Shown here: positions 54,944-63,259 of the stretch, one piece after another
Layout of the letters: each line of letters starts with the position of its first letter
How positions within the stretch are numbered: position 1 is the stretch's first letter
Notes under the pieces: generated by a model
Database searches by the model: none
What the model was told of the DNA's origin: nothing
Seen by the model: the letters and a program-made list of their open reading frames with translations, nothing else
Assembly: GCF_000759445.1 (NCBI RefSeq)
Contig: NZ_JRMB01000001.1
Location: 1,798,001 to 1,862,000 of the forward strand
Origin: Pseudomonas lutea
Lineage (GTDB): Bacteria; Pseudomonadota; Gammaproteobacteria; Pseudomonadales; Pseudomonadaceae
Direction of reading: 5' to 3'
DNA length: 64,000 nt
Translations under genes and position numbers: made by a program

Positions 54944-55285
54944 TCAGCTGTGGCGAGGTCCGACGATTTGTGCGGCCACTTCATACGCGTTGAACGTCAT
55001 CGAGGTGGCGCGGTGCTGACGAATCAGCCCCCACATGTCCGCCTCGCCTTCTTCGGCATTCTCAAACGCGCGCTCGCAGTCGCGTTTTGACAGCCACTGC
55101 ACATGGCTGAGCACCCGCCGCCGGTCTTCGCTGACCTGAACACTGGCGCAGACAAAGCCGGGGTAGGTGCGGGTGAAGCGTTCGAATCGGTCGTTGAGCG
55201 CGTCCACCAGCCCTGCCTGATGGCGCGGGTCCACGGCAAACTCGACGAACTGGCTGAACGGAAGGTGGGCGGTAACTGGGGTCAT
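54944..55285 (-). CDS. Antibiotic-biosynthesis-monooxygenase (ABM) family protein, SoxR-controlled
   Basis: A 113-residue small protein with the ferredoxin-like ABM dimer fold: FVEFAVDPRHQAGLVDALNDRFERFTRTYPGFVCASVQVSEDRRRVLSHVQWLSKRDCERAF (read in parts), ending with a helix. Relatives are quinol monooxygenases. ATG at 55285 has GGAGAG upstream. It is divergent from soxR, and the SoxR box lies in its promoter with 19-base -35/-10 spacing, the same arrangement as the monooxygenase gene beside soxR in P. aeruginosa. It probably helps deal with redox-active quinones or phenazines. Confidence 0.85.
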   Translation of the reverse strand: MTPVTAHLPFSQFVEFAVDPRHQAGLVDALNDRFERFTRTYPGFVCASVQVSEDRRRVLSHVQWLSKRDCERAFENAEEGEADMWGLIRQHRATSMTFNAYEVAAQIVGPRHS

Positions 55286-55407
55286 GAAGGCTCTCCAGGG
55301 ATGGCGGTTGGGTGCTGAACAGGATGCGGCGCGGTCCGGCTTTAGCCCATACGTTTCTTGCGCCGGAGTGCCGCTTGCCATGCAAGCTCTGACACGGGAT
55401 GCTGCGC

Positions 55408-55440
55408 AGGTTAAAACCTCCAGTTAACTTGAGGTCAAGC
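55408..55440 (-). promoter_or_regulatory. SoxR box and promoter of the ABM gene
   Basis: CCTCCAGTTAACTTGAGG at 55417-55434 matches the 18-bp SoxR palindrome at all but one position. Read on the minus strand it lies between TTGACC (-35) and TAACCT (-10) with a 19-base spacer, the overlong spacing that MerR-family activators correct by twisting DNA. Confidence 0.88.
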
Positions 55441-55465
55441 TTCTTCTGCCAGCTTCGGAGATTGC

Positions 55466-55927
55466 ATGCCTGGACACGACGCCCCGCCCATTGCCCGCGA
55501 ACTTACGGTCGGCCAGCTCTCCGCACGCAGCGGCGTGGCCATCACCGCTTTGCGTTTCTACGAAGCCAAAGGGCTGATCAGCAGCCAGCGCAACGCCGGC
55601 AACCAGCGTCGCTACCCCAGGGATGTGCTGCGCCGTGTGGCCCTGATTAAAACCGCTCAGCGTCTGGGCATCCCGCTGGCGACCATTCAGACCGCGCTGC
55701 AAACCCTGCCACAGGACCGCTCGCCCAGTCTGGATGACTGGACCCGGCTGTCCGAGCGCTGGAAAACCGACTTGAACGAGCGGATCAACCGCCTCACCGC
55801 GCTGCGCGACCAACTCGACGGCTGCATCGGCTGCGGCTGCCTGTCGATGGAGGCCTGCCCGCTGCGCAACTTCGGCGACAGCCTGGGCGAGCGCGGCGCC
55901 GGGCCGCAGTTGCTGGATCAGGATTGA
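55466..55927 (+). CDS. soxR: Redox-sensing MerR-family activator SoxR
   Basis: A 153-residue dimeric regulator carrying a [2Fe-2S] cluster. The N-terminal MerR helix-turn-helix (LTVGQLSARSGVAITALRFYEAKGLI, read in parts) leads to a dimerisation helix. The four cluster cysteines are C120, C123, C125 and C131 in CIGCGCLSMEAC, with the same spacing as E. coli SoxR. No soxS is needed in Pseudomonas, where SoxR acts directly on a few targets; the divergent ABM gene is one of them, judged by the box. Confidence 0.96.
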   Translation: MPGHDAPPIARELTVGQLSARSGVAITALRFYEAKGLISSQRNAGNQRRYPRDVLRRVALIKTAQRLGIPLATIQTALQTLPQDRSPSLDDWTRLSERWKTDLNERINRLTALRDQLDGCIGCGCLSMEACPLRNFGDSLGERGAGPQLLDQD

Positions 55928-55951
55928 GCACTGCCTCCGGGCCGACAGTGC
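55928..55951 (+). terminator. Hairpin after soxR
   Basis: GCACTG and CAGTGC (55928-55933, 55946-55951) can pair across twelve bases immediately after the soxR stop, between two convergent genes. No T-run follows, so termination strength is doubtful. Confidence 0.35.
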
Positions 55952-55969
55952 CTGGCATGCATCGCCCGG

Positions 55970-57391
55970 TTACAGGCTGGCTGCCGCCAATCGCGCGGCA
56001 AGCGCCTTGGCTTGCGAGGCGACATCGTTGACGGCGGTGCTTTCCCACCACAGGCCACGCAACGGCGGGCCCATGGCGAACAGGCGTGATGAAACGGCGC
56101 CTTCTGCGTCCAGCACTGCGCCACCGGCATCGGCGGCGATGCCCAGCGCCAGCGGGCCGGGCTTGATCAGTCCGCGTGCGAGCAGGTTGCGCGGTAATGC
56201 CCGGTCGACCCGCCGCCAGTCGTACTGAATGCCCGTGGAGTTGATGAGCGCAGCGCCGCGTTCCGTGCTGGCGTCTTCCCGGCCGCGATAACGCACGCGT
56301 ATGCGCACCTCCCCGGCCGGCGAGTCTTCAACGTCGAGCAACGATGCGGCATGCACGTGCAGGCGGCCTTCTGCAATCAGCCGATCCAGCAATTGCGCAC
56401 TGGTCGGTGGCGAGCGATGGTGATGGCTCTCCCACCACGGCCTTACATGGCGTACGAACTGGCGGCGCTGCAGGTCAGTCGCCTGGCTCCACAACCGTGG
56501 GATGTGCACGCGCACGGTGTCGAGGGGCGCCTGCCAGTCGATGCCTTGCTCTGCCGCCTGCCGGCATTGTTCGCGCAACGCCCGGACCAACTGCCGGGTG
56601 CTGCGAATGGCGTGGTCGGCGCCGAGGAAATCCGGCCACGTCGGCGGTTGCCGACGGACATGGGGCTGCAGGCCATGGCGAGAGAACACATCGATGGGGC
56701 CTCGATGCCCCGCCTGCTCAAGCGATACCACGGCGTCGACCATGGTCAGGCCTGAGCCGATGATCAGCACGCGGCCCCGAGGGTCGAGTTGACGCATGGC
56801 GTTGACGTCCCAGGGGTCGACTGCGGCGGCGTTGAGGGCGTTGGAGTCGCGTTGAGGCGTACGGGCGGCGGCGAACATGCCGGTTGCCAGTACGCCGAAG
56901 CGGCCGTTCAAAGGCTCGGTGTGACCGGCCAGGCTGACGCGTACGCCGGACGCCTCGACTTGCAGGTCAGTGACTTCGCCGCGCACGTGCTCGACGGTAG
57001 AGCCGAAGCGCTCGCCGACGGCCTGGGCTTCGGCGAGGCGTTGCTGGACGTAAATCCCGAAGATGCCGCGTGGGGGAAACAGCTCGGCGACCGGAACATG
57101 TTGCTGATCGGATTCCGGCCAGCCACCTGAGGCGATGTAGGCGGTCAACCAGCGGGTGAGATCGTCGGCGTCGTCCGGGTCAACGCTCATGCGCGCGGCG
57201 TTGCCGTTTAGCGTGTGGCCCAGTTCGGTAGCGCTGTAGGCCTCGCCGCGCCCCAGTTCGCTGCGCGACTCGACGATGACGATCCGTCGCTGACCCGGCA
57301 GGCGCAGGAGCTGCACGGCAAGCAGGGTGCCACTCAGGCCGCCGCCAATGATAAGGACGTCAGCGTCCGGTGGGTTGTGTTCAGGAGTCAT
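55970..57391 (-). CDS. FAD/NAD(P)-binding protein (FAD-dependent urate hydroxylase/HpyO-type oxidoreductase)
   Basis: A 473-residue flavoprotein. The FAD Rossmann motif is VLIIGGGLSGTLLA near residue 12. A second nucleotide-binding motif, VLIIGSGLTMVDAVVSL, is near residue 200, and GVLATG marks the strand before it. GEAYSATELGHTLNGNAARMS near residue 50 is typical of the NAD_binding_9 (FAD-NAD(P)-binding) family of uncertain substrate. ATG at 57391 has GAGAAG five bases upstream and removes twelve non-conserved residues. It converges with soxR; whether it belongs to a redox response is unknown. Confidence 0.8.
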   Translation of the reverse strand: MTPEHNPPDADVLIIGGGLSGTLLAVQLLRLPGQRRIVIVESRSELGRGEAYSATELGHTLNGNAARMSVDPDDADDLTRWLTAYIASGGWPESDQQHVPVAELFPPRGIFGIYVQQRLAEAQAVGERFGSTVEHVRGEVTDLQVEASGVRVSLAGHTEPLNGRFGVLATGMFAAARTPQRDSNALNAAAVDPWDVNAMRQLDPRGRVLIIGSGLTMVDAVVSLEQAGHRGPIDVFSRHGLQPHVRRQPPTWPDFLGADHAIRSTRQLVRALREQCRQAAEQGIDWQAPLDTVRVHIPRLWSQATDLQRRQFVRHVRPWWESHHHRSPPTSAQLLDRLIAEGRLHVHAASLLDVEDSPAGEVRIRVRYRGREDASTERGAALINSTGIQYDWRRVDRALPRNLLARGLIKPGPLALGIAADAGGAVLDAEGAVSSRLFAMGPPLRGLWWESTAVNDVASQAKALAARLAAASL

Positions 57392-57504
57392 TGCTTCTCG
57401 CCTATTCTTCGCCACACGGGCGCGCACGGCGGATTATGAATCCCACTGCCACCCAGGATGCAAGCCTGGCCCACCGGATTCGCCAGCTGTTGGCGCAGAT
57501 GCAA

Positions 57505-57900
57505 GCTGGCGCATCGCGTTCGCCAGCAAGCCGGCTCCTACAGGTGCAGCGTGACCGTGTCATCGCGCGCACCCCGGCACACCGCCACCACGTCATCCCG
57601 TCACCCAGTCACCCAGTCACCCAGTCACCCAGTCACCCAGTCACCACGATGCGGGGTCATCGGCACTGCCTGTGCGTTGGCGATGTTCTTCTTTGGGGAC
57701 CACCATCGGGCCAGGCTGCTGCGGTGTTCCTTTGTAGGAGCGCGCTTGCCCGCGAACAGGTCTTACCGCCACCGTAGATGCAAGCTGACCCACCGCGTTC
57801 GCCAGCAAGCCGGCTCCTACAGGTGCAGCGTCACCCCCACACGGCTCGCTGCCGCCGCAGATGCAAGCTGACCCTCCGCGTTCGCCAGCAGGTGCCGCCC
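57505..57900. repeat. REP elements and an 8-bp microsatellite
   Basis: REP elements occur near 57515-57542, 57734-57757 and 57798-57822, with a truncated one at 57877. Between them TCACCCAG is repeated five times without interruption at 57601-57640. The gap 57392-57929 holds no gene that I can support. Confidence 0.8.
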
Positions 57901-57929
57901 TGCCGTCACGCCGTGCAAGACCACCGGCT

Positions 57930-58997
57930 TTAGGCCTTGCGCTTCATGTCCAATCGCCGCAGGTGACAGGTGACTTCTTCGCGGTCGTGGTACAGCTGTT
58001 TGCAGCCGATGGCCACCTTGACGCCGCGGGCCTTGAAGCCGTCTTCGATACGCTCGAGCAAACGTCGCACCTCGGCGTAACGCTGCTTCATCGGCAGTTT
58101 GAGGTTGACCACCGCTTCGCGGCACAGGCCCTCCCCTAGCCAGGTTTCAAGCAATGCGGCGTTGCGCGCAGGCTTTTCAACGATGTCACAGACCATCCAG
58201 TCAACCGGCTGACGCGGCTTGAACGTAAAGCCGTCCGCCATCAGGTGCTGGACCAGCCCGGTGTCCATCAGGCTTTCGGCCATCGGCCCGTTATCAATCG
58301 CAGTAACGAGCATGCCGCGTCGCACCAGCTGATAGGTCCAGCCGCCCGGCGCGGCGCCCAGGTCCACACCGGTCATGTCGCCGGACAGGCGTTCGTCCCA
58401 CTGATCACGGGGAATAAAGTGATGCCAGGCTTCTTCGAGCTTGAGGGTGGAGCGGCTTGGCGCCTCCCGGGGGAACTTCAGGCGGGGGATGCCCATGGGC
58501 CACATCGCCGAATTGTTCGCATCGGCCAGCCCGAGAAACACTTCGCGCCCGCTTTTGAAGGTGAGCAACAGGCGCGGCAGGCTCGGGTTGTCCACCAGCT
58601 TGCCGGCCTTCTCCAAGGCCTTGCGCAGCGGCGCCTCGAACTTGCGGCAGAAGGTCGAGAGCTCTTTGCCGTCATTGGTGTCGACCACTTCCAGCCACAG
58701 GCTGCCACACGGTACGAAGCCGGCCATGTGCTCAAGGATCACGCTGATGCGGTCGGTTTCGGGCAACTGCACGAACATGCCACGCGCCCATTGCCGGGGG
58801 AAAATCAGCTCGCGGAAACGCAGGCTGTTCATCAACCGCTCGGCGCCGTCGGGCTCGGTGCAGATGAATTCGGCGCAGGCGGCGTCGGTCTTTGCCTTTG
58901 CGTAGCCGGACACCTCAAGGCGCGCGGCGTGCTCGCTAAGCTCCGAGCAGACCTCGCTTTCGAAGCCGGGACGGCAATGCATGAAAAGGGTGTTCAC
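57930..58997 (-). CDS. rlmM: 23S rRNA 2'-O-ribose methyltransferase (C2498)
   Basis: A 355-residue cytosolic enzyme that methylates the ribose of C2498 in 23S rRNA using S-adenosylmethionine. A THUMP-like N-terminal region is followed by the catalytic Rossmann domain with the SAM motif VDLGAAPGGWTYQL, DWMVCDIVEKP and NLKLPMKQRY. GTG at 58997 is the probable start: AGGAG lies eight bases before it, it gives MNTLFMHCRPGFE as in homologues, and the family length of about 355 fits. It is divergent from acnA. Confidence 0.94.
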   Translation of the reverse strand: MNTLFMHCRPGFESEVCSELSEHAARLEVSGYAKAKTDAACAEFICTEPDGAERLMNSLRFRELIFPRQWARGMFVQLPETDRISVILEHMAGFVPCGSLWLEVVDTNDGKELSTFCRKFEAPLRKALEKAGKLVDNPSLPRLLLTFKSGREVFLGLADANNSAMWPMGIPRLKFPREAPSRSTLKLEEAWHHFIPRDQWDERLSGDMTGVDLGAAPGGWTYQLVRRGMLVTAIDNGPMAESLMDTGLVQHLMADGFTFKPRQPVDWMVCDIVEKPARNAALLETWLGEGLCREAVVNLKLPMKQRYAEVRRLLERIEDGFKARGVKVAIGCKQLYHDREEVTCHLRRLDMKRKA

Positions 58998-59233
58998 AGG
59001 ACGGTCTCCTCGCGCGCCACGAACCGGGCCGCAGCGCAAGCTGTACATGAGGATTAACCTCAATGACTCGAAAGCGGCGCATGATAGCCGAATCAGGAAC
59101 CACTGGCTCAGCCGGCGGGTCCAGTACTACTCAATGAACATAAAAGGCGCCGCACAGAGCGCTGAAACACGCCCCGTCTTACCGTTCGTTCGCCCGTCCG
59201 CGCTGAGCTGCACGGACCGTCAAGGAGTCAGTC

Positions 59234-61975
59234 ATGCCCTCCCTCGATAGCCTGAAAAGCCTCAAGACACTCGACGTCAACAACAAAACCTACCATTACT
59301 TCAGCCTCCCGGATGCCGCGCGCACGCTGGGCGATCTCGACAAACTGCCGATGTCGCTCAAGGTACTGCTGGAAAACCTGCTGCGTTGGGAAGACAACCG
59401 CACGGTAACCGGTGACGACCTCAAGGCCATCGCCGACTGGCTGACCGAACGCAAATCCCGAAGAGAAATCCAGTACCGCCCTGCGCGCGTACTGATGCAG
59501 GACTTTACCGGCGTGCCCGCCGTGGTCGACCTCGCGGCCATGCGCGCTGCCGTGGCCAAGGCCGGTGGCGACCCGCAACGCATCAACCCGCTGTCGCCCG
59601 TGGACCTGGTCATCGACCACTCGGTGATGGTCGACCGGTTCGGCGACGACAAAGCCTTCGGCGAGAACGTCGACATCGAGATGCAACGCAACGGCGAGCG
59701 TTACGCCTTTTTGCGCTGGGGCCAGAATGCGTTCGACAACTTCAGCGTGGTACCGCCGGGCACCGGCATCTGCCATCAGGTGAACCTGGAATACCTCGGC
59801 CGCACCGTTTGGACCAAGGAAGAAGACGGCCGCACCTACGCCTTCCCGGACACACTGGTCGGTACCGATTCCCACACCACCATGATCAACGGCCTCGGCG
59901 TGCTGGGTTGGGGCGTCGGCGGCATCGAAGCGGAAGCGGCCATGCTCGGTCAGCCCGTGTCGATGCTGATCCCCGAAGTCATTGGCTTCAAACTGACCGG
60001 CAAACTGCGTGAAGGCATCACGGCTACCGACCTGGTGCTGACGGTGACGCAAATGCTGCGCAAGAAAGGCGTGGTCGGTAAGTTCGTCGAATTCTATGGC
60101 GACGGCCTGGCGGATTTGCCACTGGCAGACCGCGCCACCATAGCCAACATGGCGCCGGAATACGGCGCAACGTGCGGCTTCTTCCCGGTCGATGACGTCA
60201 CCCTGGATTACCTGCGCCTGTCGGGGCGGCCGGACGAAACGGTGCAACTGGTCGAAGCGTATTGCAAGGCTCAGGGCTTGTGGCGGCTGCCCGGCCAGGA
60301 ACCGGCGTTCACCGATGCACTGGAGCTGGACATGGGTTCGGTGGTCGCCAGCCTCGCCGGGCCAAAACGCCCGCAGGACCGGGTGGCCCTGCCCGATGTG
60401 TCCCAGGCCTTTAGCGACTTTCTGGGCCTGGCGCTCAAACCCGGCAAGCACGAAGAAGGCCGGCTGGAAAGCGAAGGCGGCGGCGGTGTCGCGGTGGGCA
60501 ACGCGGCGCAGGTTGGCGAGGCCGAGTACGAATACAACGGCCAGACCTATCGCTTGAAAAACGGCGCGGTGGTGATCGCGGCGATCACCTCGTGCACCAA
60601 CACCTCCAACCCCAGCGTGATGATGGCAGCGGGTTTGCTGGCCAAAAAAGCCGTGGAAAAAGGCCTGCAGCGCAAACCGTGGGTGAAGAGCTCACTGGCG
60701 CCGGGCTCCAAGGTCGTGACCGATTACTACAACGCGGCGGGGCTCACTGAATACCTCGACGCGCTGGGCTTCGATCTGGTCGGTTACGGCTGCACCACCT
60801 GTATCGGCAACTCGGGGCCGCTGCCCGACCCGATCGAAAAAGCCATCCAGCAGTCGGACCTGACCGTCGCGTCGGTGCTGTCCGGCAACCGCAATTTCGA
60901 AGGCCGCGTGCACCCGCTGGTAAAAACCAACTGGCTGGCCTCGCCGCCGCTGGTGGTCGCTTATGCGCTGGCCGGCAGTGTGCGCGTCGACCTGAGCAGC
61001 GAACCCCTGGGCGAAGGCAAGGACGGCCAGCCGGTTTACCTGCGCGACATCTGGCCGACTCAGCAGGAGATCGCCGACGCTGTAATGAACGTCAGCACCG
61101 GCATGTTTCACAAGGAGTACGCCGAGGTCTTCGCGGGTGATGAGCAGTGGCAGGCCATCCAGGTGCCTGAGGCAGCGACGTACGTCTGGCAGCCGGACTC
61201 GACGTACATTCAGCATCCACCGTTCTTCGAGGATGTTGCCGGACCCCTGCCGGTCATTGCCGATGTGCAGCAGGCGCGCGTGCTGGCAGTACTCGGCGAC
61301 TCAGTCACCACTGACCACATCTCGCCGGCGGGTAACATCAAGCTGGACAGCCCGGCGGGCCGCTACCTGCGCAGCAAAGGCGTTGAATACAAGGACTTCA
61401 ACTCGTACGGATCGCGGCGCGGCAACCATGAAGTGATGATGCGCGGGACCTTTGCCAACATCCGCATTCGCAACGAAATGCTCGGCGGCGAAGAAGGCGG
61501 CTATACCCTGCACGTGCCAACCGACGAGAAACTGCCGATCTACGATGCCGCAATGCGTTATCAAGTAGAAGGCACGCCGCTGGTGATTGTTGCAGGTCAG
61601 GAATACGGCACCGGCTCCAGCCGCGACTGGGCCGCCAAAGGCACCAATCTACTGGGCGTGAAAGCAGTCATCGCCGAGAGTTTCGAGCGTATTCACCGCT
61701 CCAATCTGGTCGGTATGGGCGTGTTGCCATTACAGTTCCGCAGCGGTGAAAGCCGCAAGACTCTCGGCTTGACCGGCAAGGAAGTGCTGAGCATCACCGG
61801 CCTGACCGGTGCCAATCTGCAGCCGGGCATGAGCCTGGCCGTGCAGATCACCCGTGAGAATGGGCAGCAGGACCACATCGACGTGCTGTGTCGGATCGAT
61901 ACGGTCAACGAAGTGGAGTACTTCAAGGCAGGAGGCATTCTGCACTACGTGCTGCGCCAGTTGATCGCGTCCTGA
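59234..61975 (+). CDS. acnA: Aconitate hydratase A
   Basis: A 913-residue cytosolic [4Fe-4S] enzyme converting citrate to isocitrate in the TCA cycle. The cluster cysteines are C454 ([13 protein letters not shown]), C520 and C523 ([12 protein letters not shown]), with the spacing of E. coli AcnA. The swivel domain near the C-terminus has [14 protein letters not shown]. The aconitase-specific arginine region RNFEGRVHP is present. AcnA-type enzymes are often induced by oxidative stress or iron shortage; no Fur or SoxR box is visible in its promoter. Confidence 0.96.
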   Translation: MPSLDSLKSLKTLDVNNKTYHYFSLPDAARTLGDLDKLPMSLKVLLENLLRWEDNRTVTGDDLKAIADWLTERKSRREIQYRPARVLMQDFTGVPAVVDLAAMRAAVAKAGGDPQRINPLSPVDLVIDHSVMVDRFGDDKAFGENVDIEMQRNGERYAFLRWGQNAFDNFSVVPPGTGICHQVNLEYLGRTVWTKEEDGRTYAFPDTLVGTDSHTTMINGLGVLGWGVGGIEAEAAMLGQPVSMLIPEVIGFKLTGKLREGITATDLVLTVTQMLRKKGVVGKFVEFYGDGLADLPLADRATIANMAPEYGATCGFFPVDDVTLDYLRLSGRPDETVQLVEAYCKAQGLWRLPGQEPAFTDALELDMGSVVASLAGPKRPQDRVALPDVSQAFSDFLGLALKPGKHEEGRLESEGGGGVAVGNAAQVGEAEYEYNGQTYRLKNGAVVIAAITSCTNTSNPSVMMAAGLLAKKAVEKGLQRKPWVKSSLAPGSKVVTDYYNAAGLTEYLDALGFDLVGYGCTTCIGNSGPLPDPIEKAIQQSDLTVASVLSGNRNFEGRVHPLVKTNWLASPPLVVAYALAGSVRVDLSSEPLGEGKDGQPVYLRDIWPTQQEIADAVMNVSTGMFHKEYAEVFAGDEQWQAIQVPEAATYVWQPDSTYIQHPPFFEDVAGPLPVIADVQQARVLAVLGDSVTTDHISPAGNIKLDSPAGRYLRSKGVEYKDFNSYGSRRGNHEVMMRGTFANIRIRNEMLGGEEGGYTLHVPTDEKLPIYDAAMRYQVEGTPLVIVAGQEYGTGSSRDWAAKGTNLLGVKAVIAESFERIHRSNLVGMGVLPLQFRSGESRKTLGLTGKEVLSITGLTGANLQPGMSLAVQITRENGQQDHIDVLCRIDTVNEVEYFKAGGILHYVLRQLIAS

Positions 61976-62017
61976 TTCAAGCGCGGCGGACACCCTGCCG
62001 CGCCTGCATCGCCCCCT

Positions 62018-62215
62018 TCCCGGCTGAAGCCGGTCCCACTGAACAGCGCATGCTTCCAGTGGGATTGGCTTTAGCTGGTCGTGGAACAGCGCATGCTTTC
62101 CATGGGACCGGCTTTAGCTGGTCCTGGAACAGCGCATGCTTTTCGTGGGACCGGCTTTAGCTGGTCCTGGAGCAGCGCATGCTTTCCGTGGGACCGGCTT
62201 TAGCCGGGAAGATGC
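62018..62215. repeat. 43-bp tandem repeat carrying half-REP stems, four copies
   Basis: After a GGGACCGGCTT-type REP at about 62018, the unit starting GAACAGCGCATGCTT repeats at 62041, 62084, 62127 and (as GAGCAGCG) 62170. In the first three copies the REP stem ends AGCTGGTC instead of AGCCGGGAAG, so only the last is complete. The remaining bases 62216-62367 are the leader of the next gene and show no clear site. Confidence 0.85.
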
Positions 62216-62367
62216 CTGCACGATCTCCAGCAATCGTCGGAAACGCCTTACACCGCATCATCCACCATCGACGCGATATTCGGACCGACACCCTCAAGTT
62301 CCGACATACACCCGCGTTTACTAAACGCTAGAATCGCCAGCCTTTTCCGACATCCAAGGATGACGCC

Positions 62368-63159
62368 ATGTCGGCGCAACGCTGGACTGCACTCTTCCTG
62401 TTATCTGTTGGCTATAGCGTTGCCCTGCTGTACGGCCAACTCAGCGTTTCGGTGATCGTCACCCTGGCCTTGCTGGTCATGGCCTGGACGTGCGTCAGCC
62501 AGTTTTCGCACCCTGCCGTACGCACCTTTGGGCACTTGCTGTTCATTGCCCTCTCAGCGGGGCTTGCTAGCCACTGGCTGCCGGGGTTTTTCAGCGCCAG
62601 GGTGATCGCCGGCGAGCGTCTCAGCCCTGAAGCCTCGCCGTATTCGATGTACTTGCATCTCGACAAACCCCTCATCGGCGTGTGGATCGCGCTGGCCTGC
62701 CCCTGGGTGTTTATCGTGTTCAATCCACGGCGCTGGGCAGTCGTGACGGCAATCACCCTGCCAGTCACTGCCGCCCTCTGTTTAAACGCCGCTGTTGTGA
62801 TGGGGATCGTCGGTTGGTCACCGAAGTGGCCGGAGCAGGCAGGCATCTGGTCCGTCAACAATCTCCTGCTGGTTTCTCTAACGGAGGAGCTGCTGTTTCG
62901 GGGCTACATTCAGGGCGGCCTGCAAAGATGCTTACGGCGGCTGCCTTACCATGACGCTGTCGCGATCCTCCTGGCGTCGGCACTGTTTGGGTTGGCCCAC
63001 GTGGGTGCCGGGTGGGAATGGGCACTTCTGGCCGGCATGGCAGGCCTGGGCTATGGAGTCGGCTATCGTCTCGGCGGCTTGCCCGCGGCAGTGCTCACCC
63101 ATTTTGGCCTGAACCTGCTGCATTTCAGCCTGCTGACCTACCCGATGTTTGACCGCTGA
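62368..63159 (+). CDS. CPBP-family intramembrane glutamic endopeptidase
   Basis: A 263-residue inner-membrane protein with about eight helices. The three CPBP (Abi) motifs are present: EELLFRGYI with the paired glutamates, FGLAHVGAG with a histidine, and the final HFGLNLLHF. Bacterial members range from bacteriocin immunity to unknown housekeeping roles; the substrate cannot be inferred. It stands between acnA and the aerotaxis gene with no evident operon. Confidence 0.88.
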   Translation: MSAQRWTALFLLSVGYSVALLYGQLSVSVIVTLALLVMAWTCVSQFSHPAVRTFGHLLFIALSAGLASHWLPGFFSARVIAGERLSPEASPYSMYLHLDKPLIGVWIALACPWVFIVFNPRRWAVVTAITLPVTAALCLNAAVVMGIVGWSPKWPEQAGIWSVNNLLLVSLTEELLFRGYIQGGLQRCLRRLPYHDAVAILLASALFGLAHVGAGWEWALLAGMAGLGYGVGYRLGGLPAAVLTHFGLNLLHFSLLTYPMFDR

Positions 63160-63201
63160 GGCGTACGACGACATCCACAGCATGACGCAGTTCACAAAAA
63201 C

Positions 63202-63228
63202 TTAATTTTTGTTGCCTCGGGCCGATAA
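63202..63228 (+). promoter_or_regulatory. FliA (sigma-28) flagellar promoter
   Basis: TTAA at 63202-63205, fifteen bases, then GCCGATAA at 63221-63228. The -10 element is an exact match to the sigma-28 consensus and the spacing is right. It lies 32 bases upstream of the aerotaxis receptor start, fitting class IV flagellar/chemotaxis control. Confidence 0.8.
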
Positions 63229-63259
63229 CTCGTCAAAGCCTTCCTGGATCGAATAGCTC

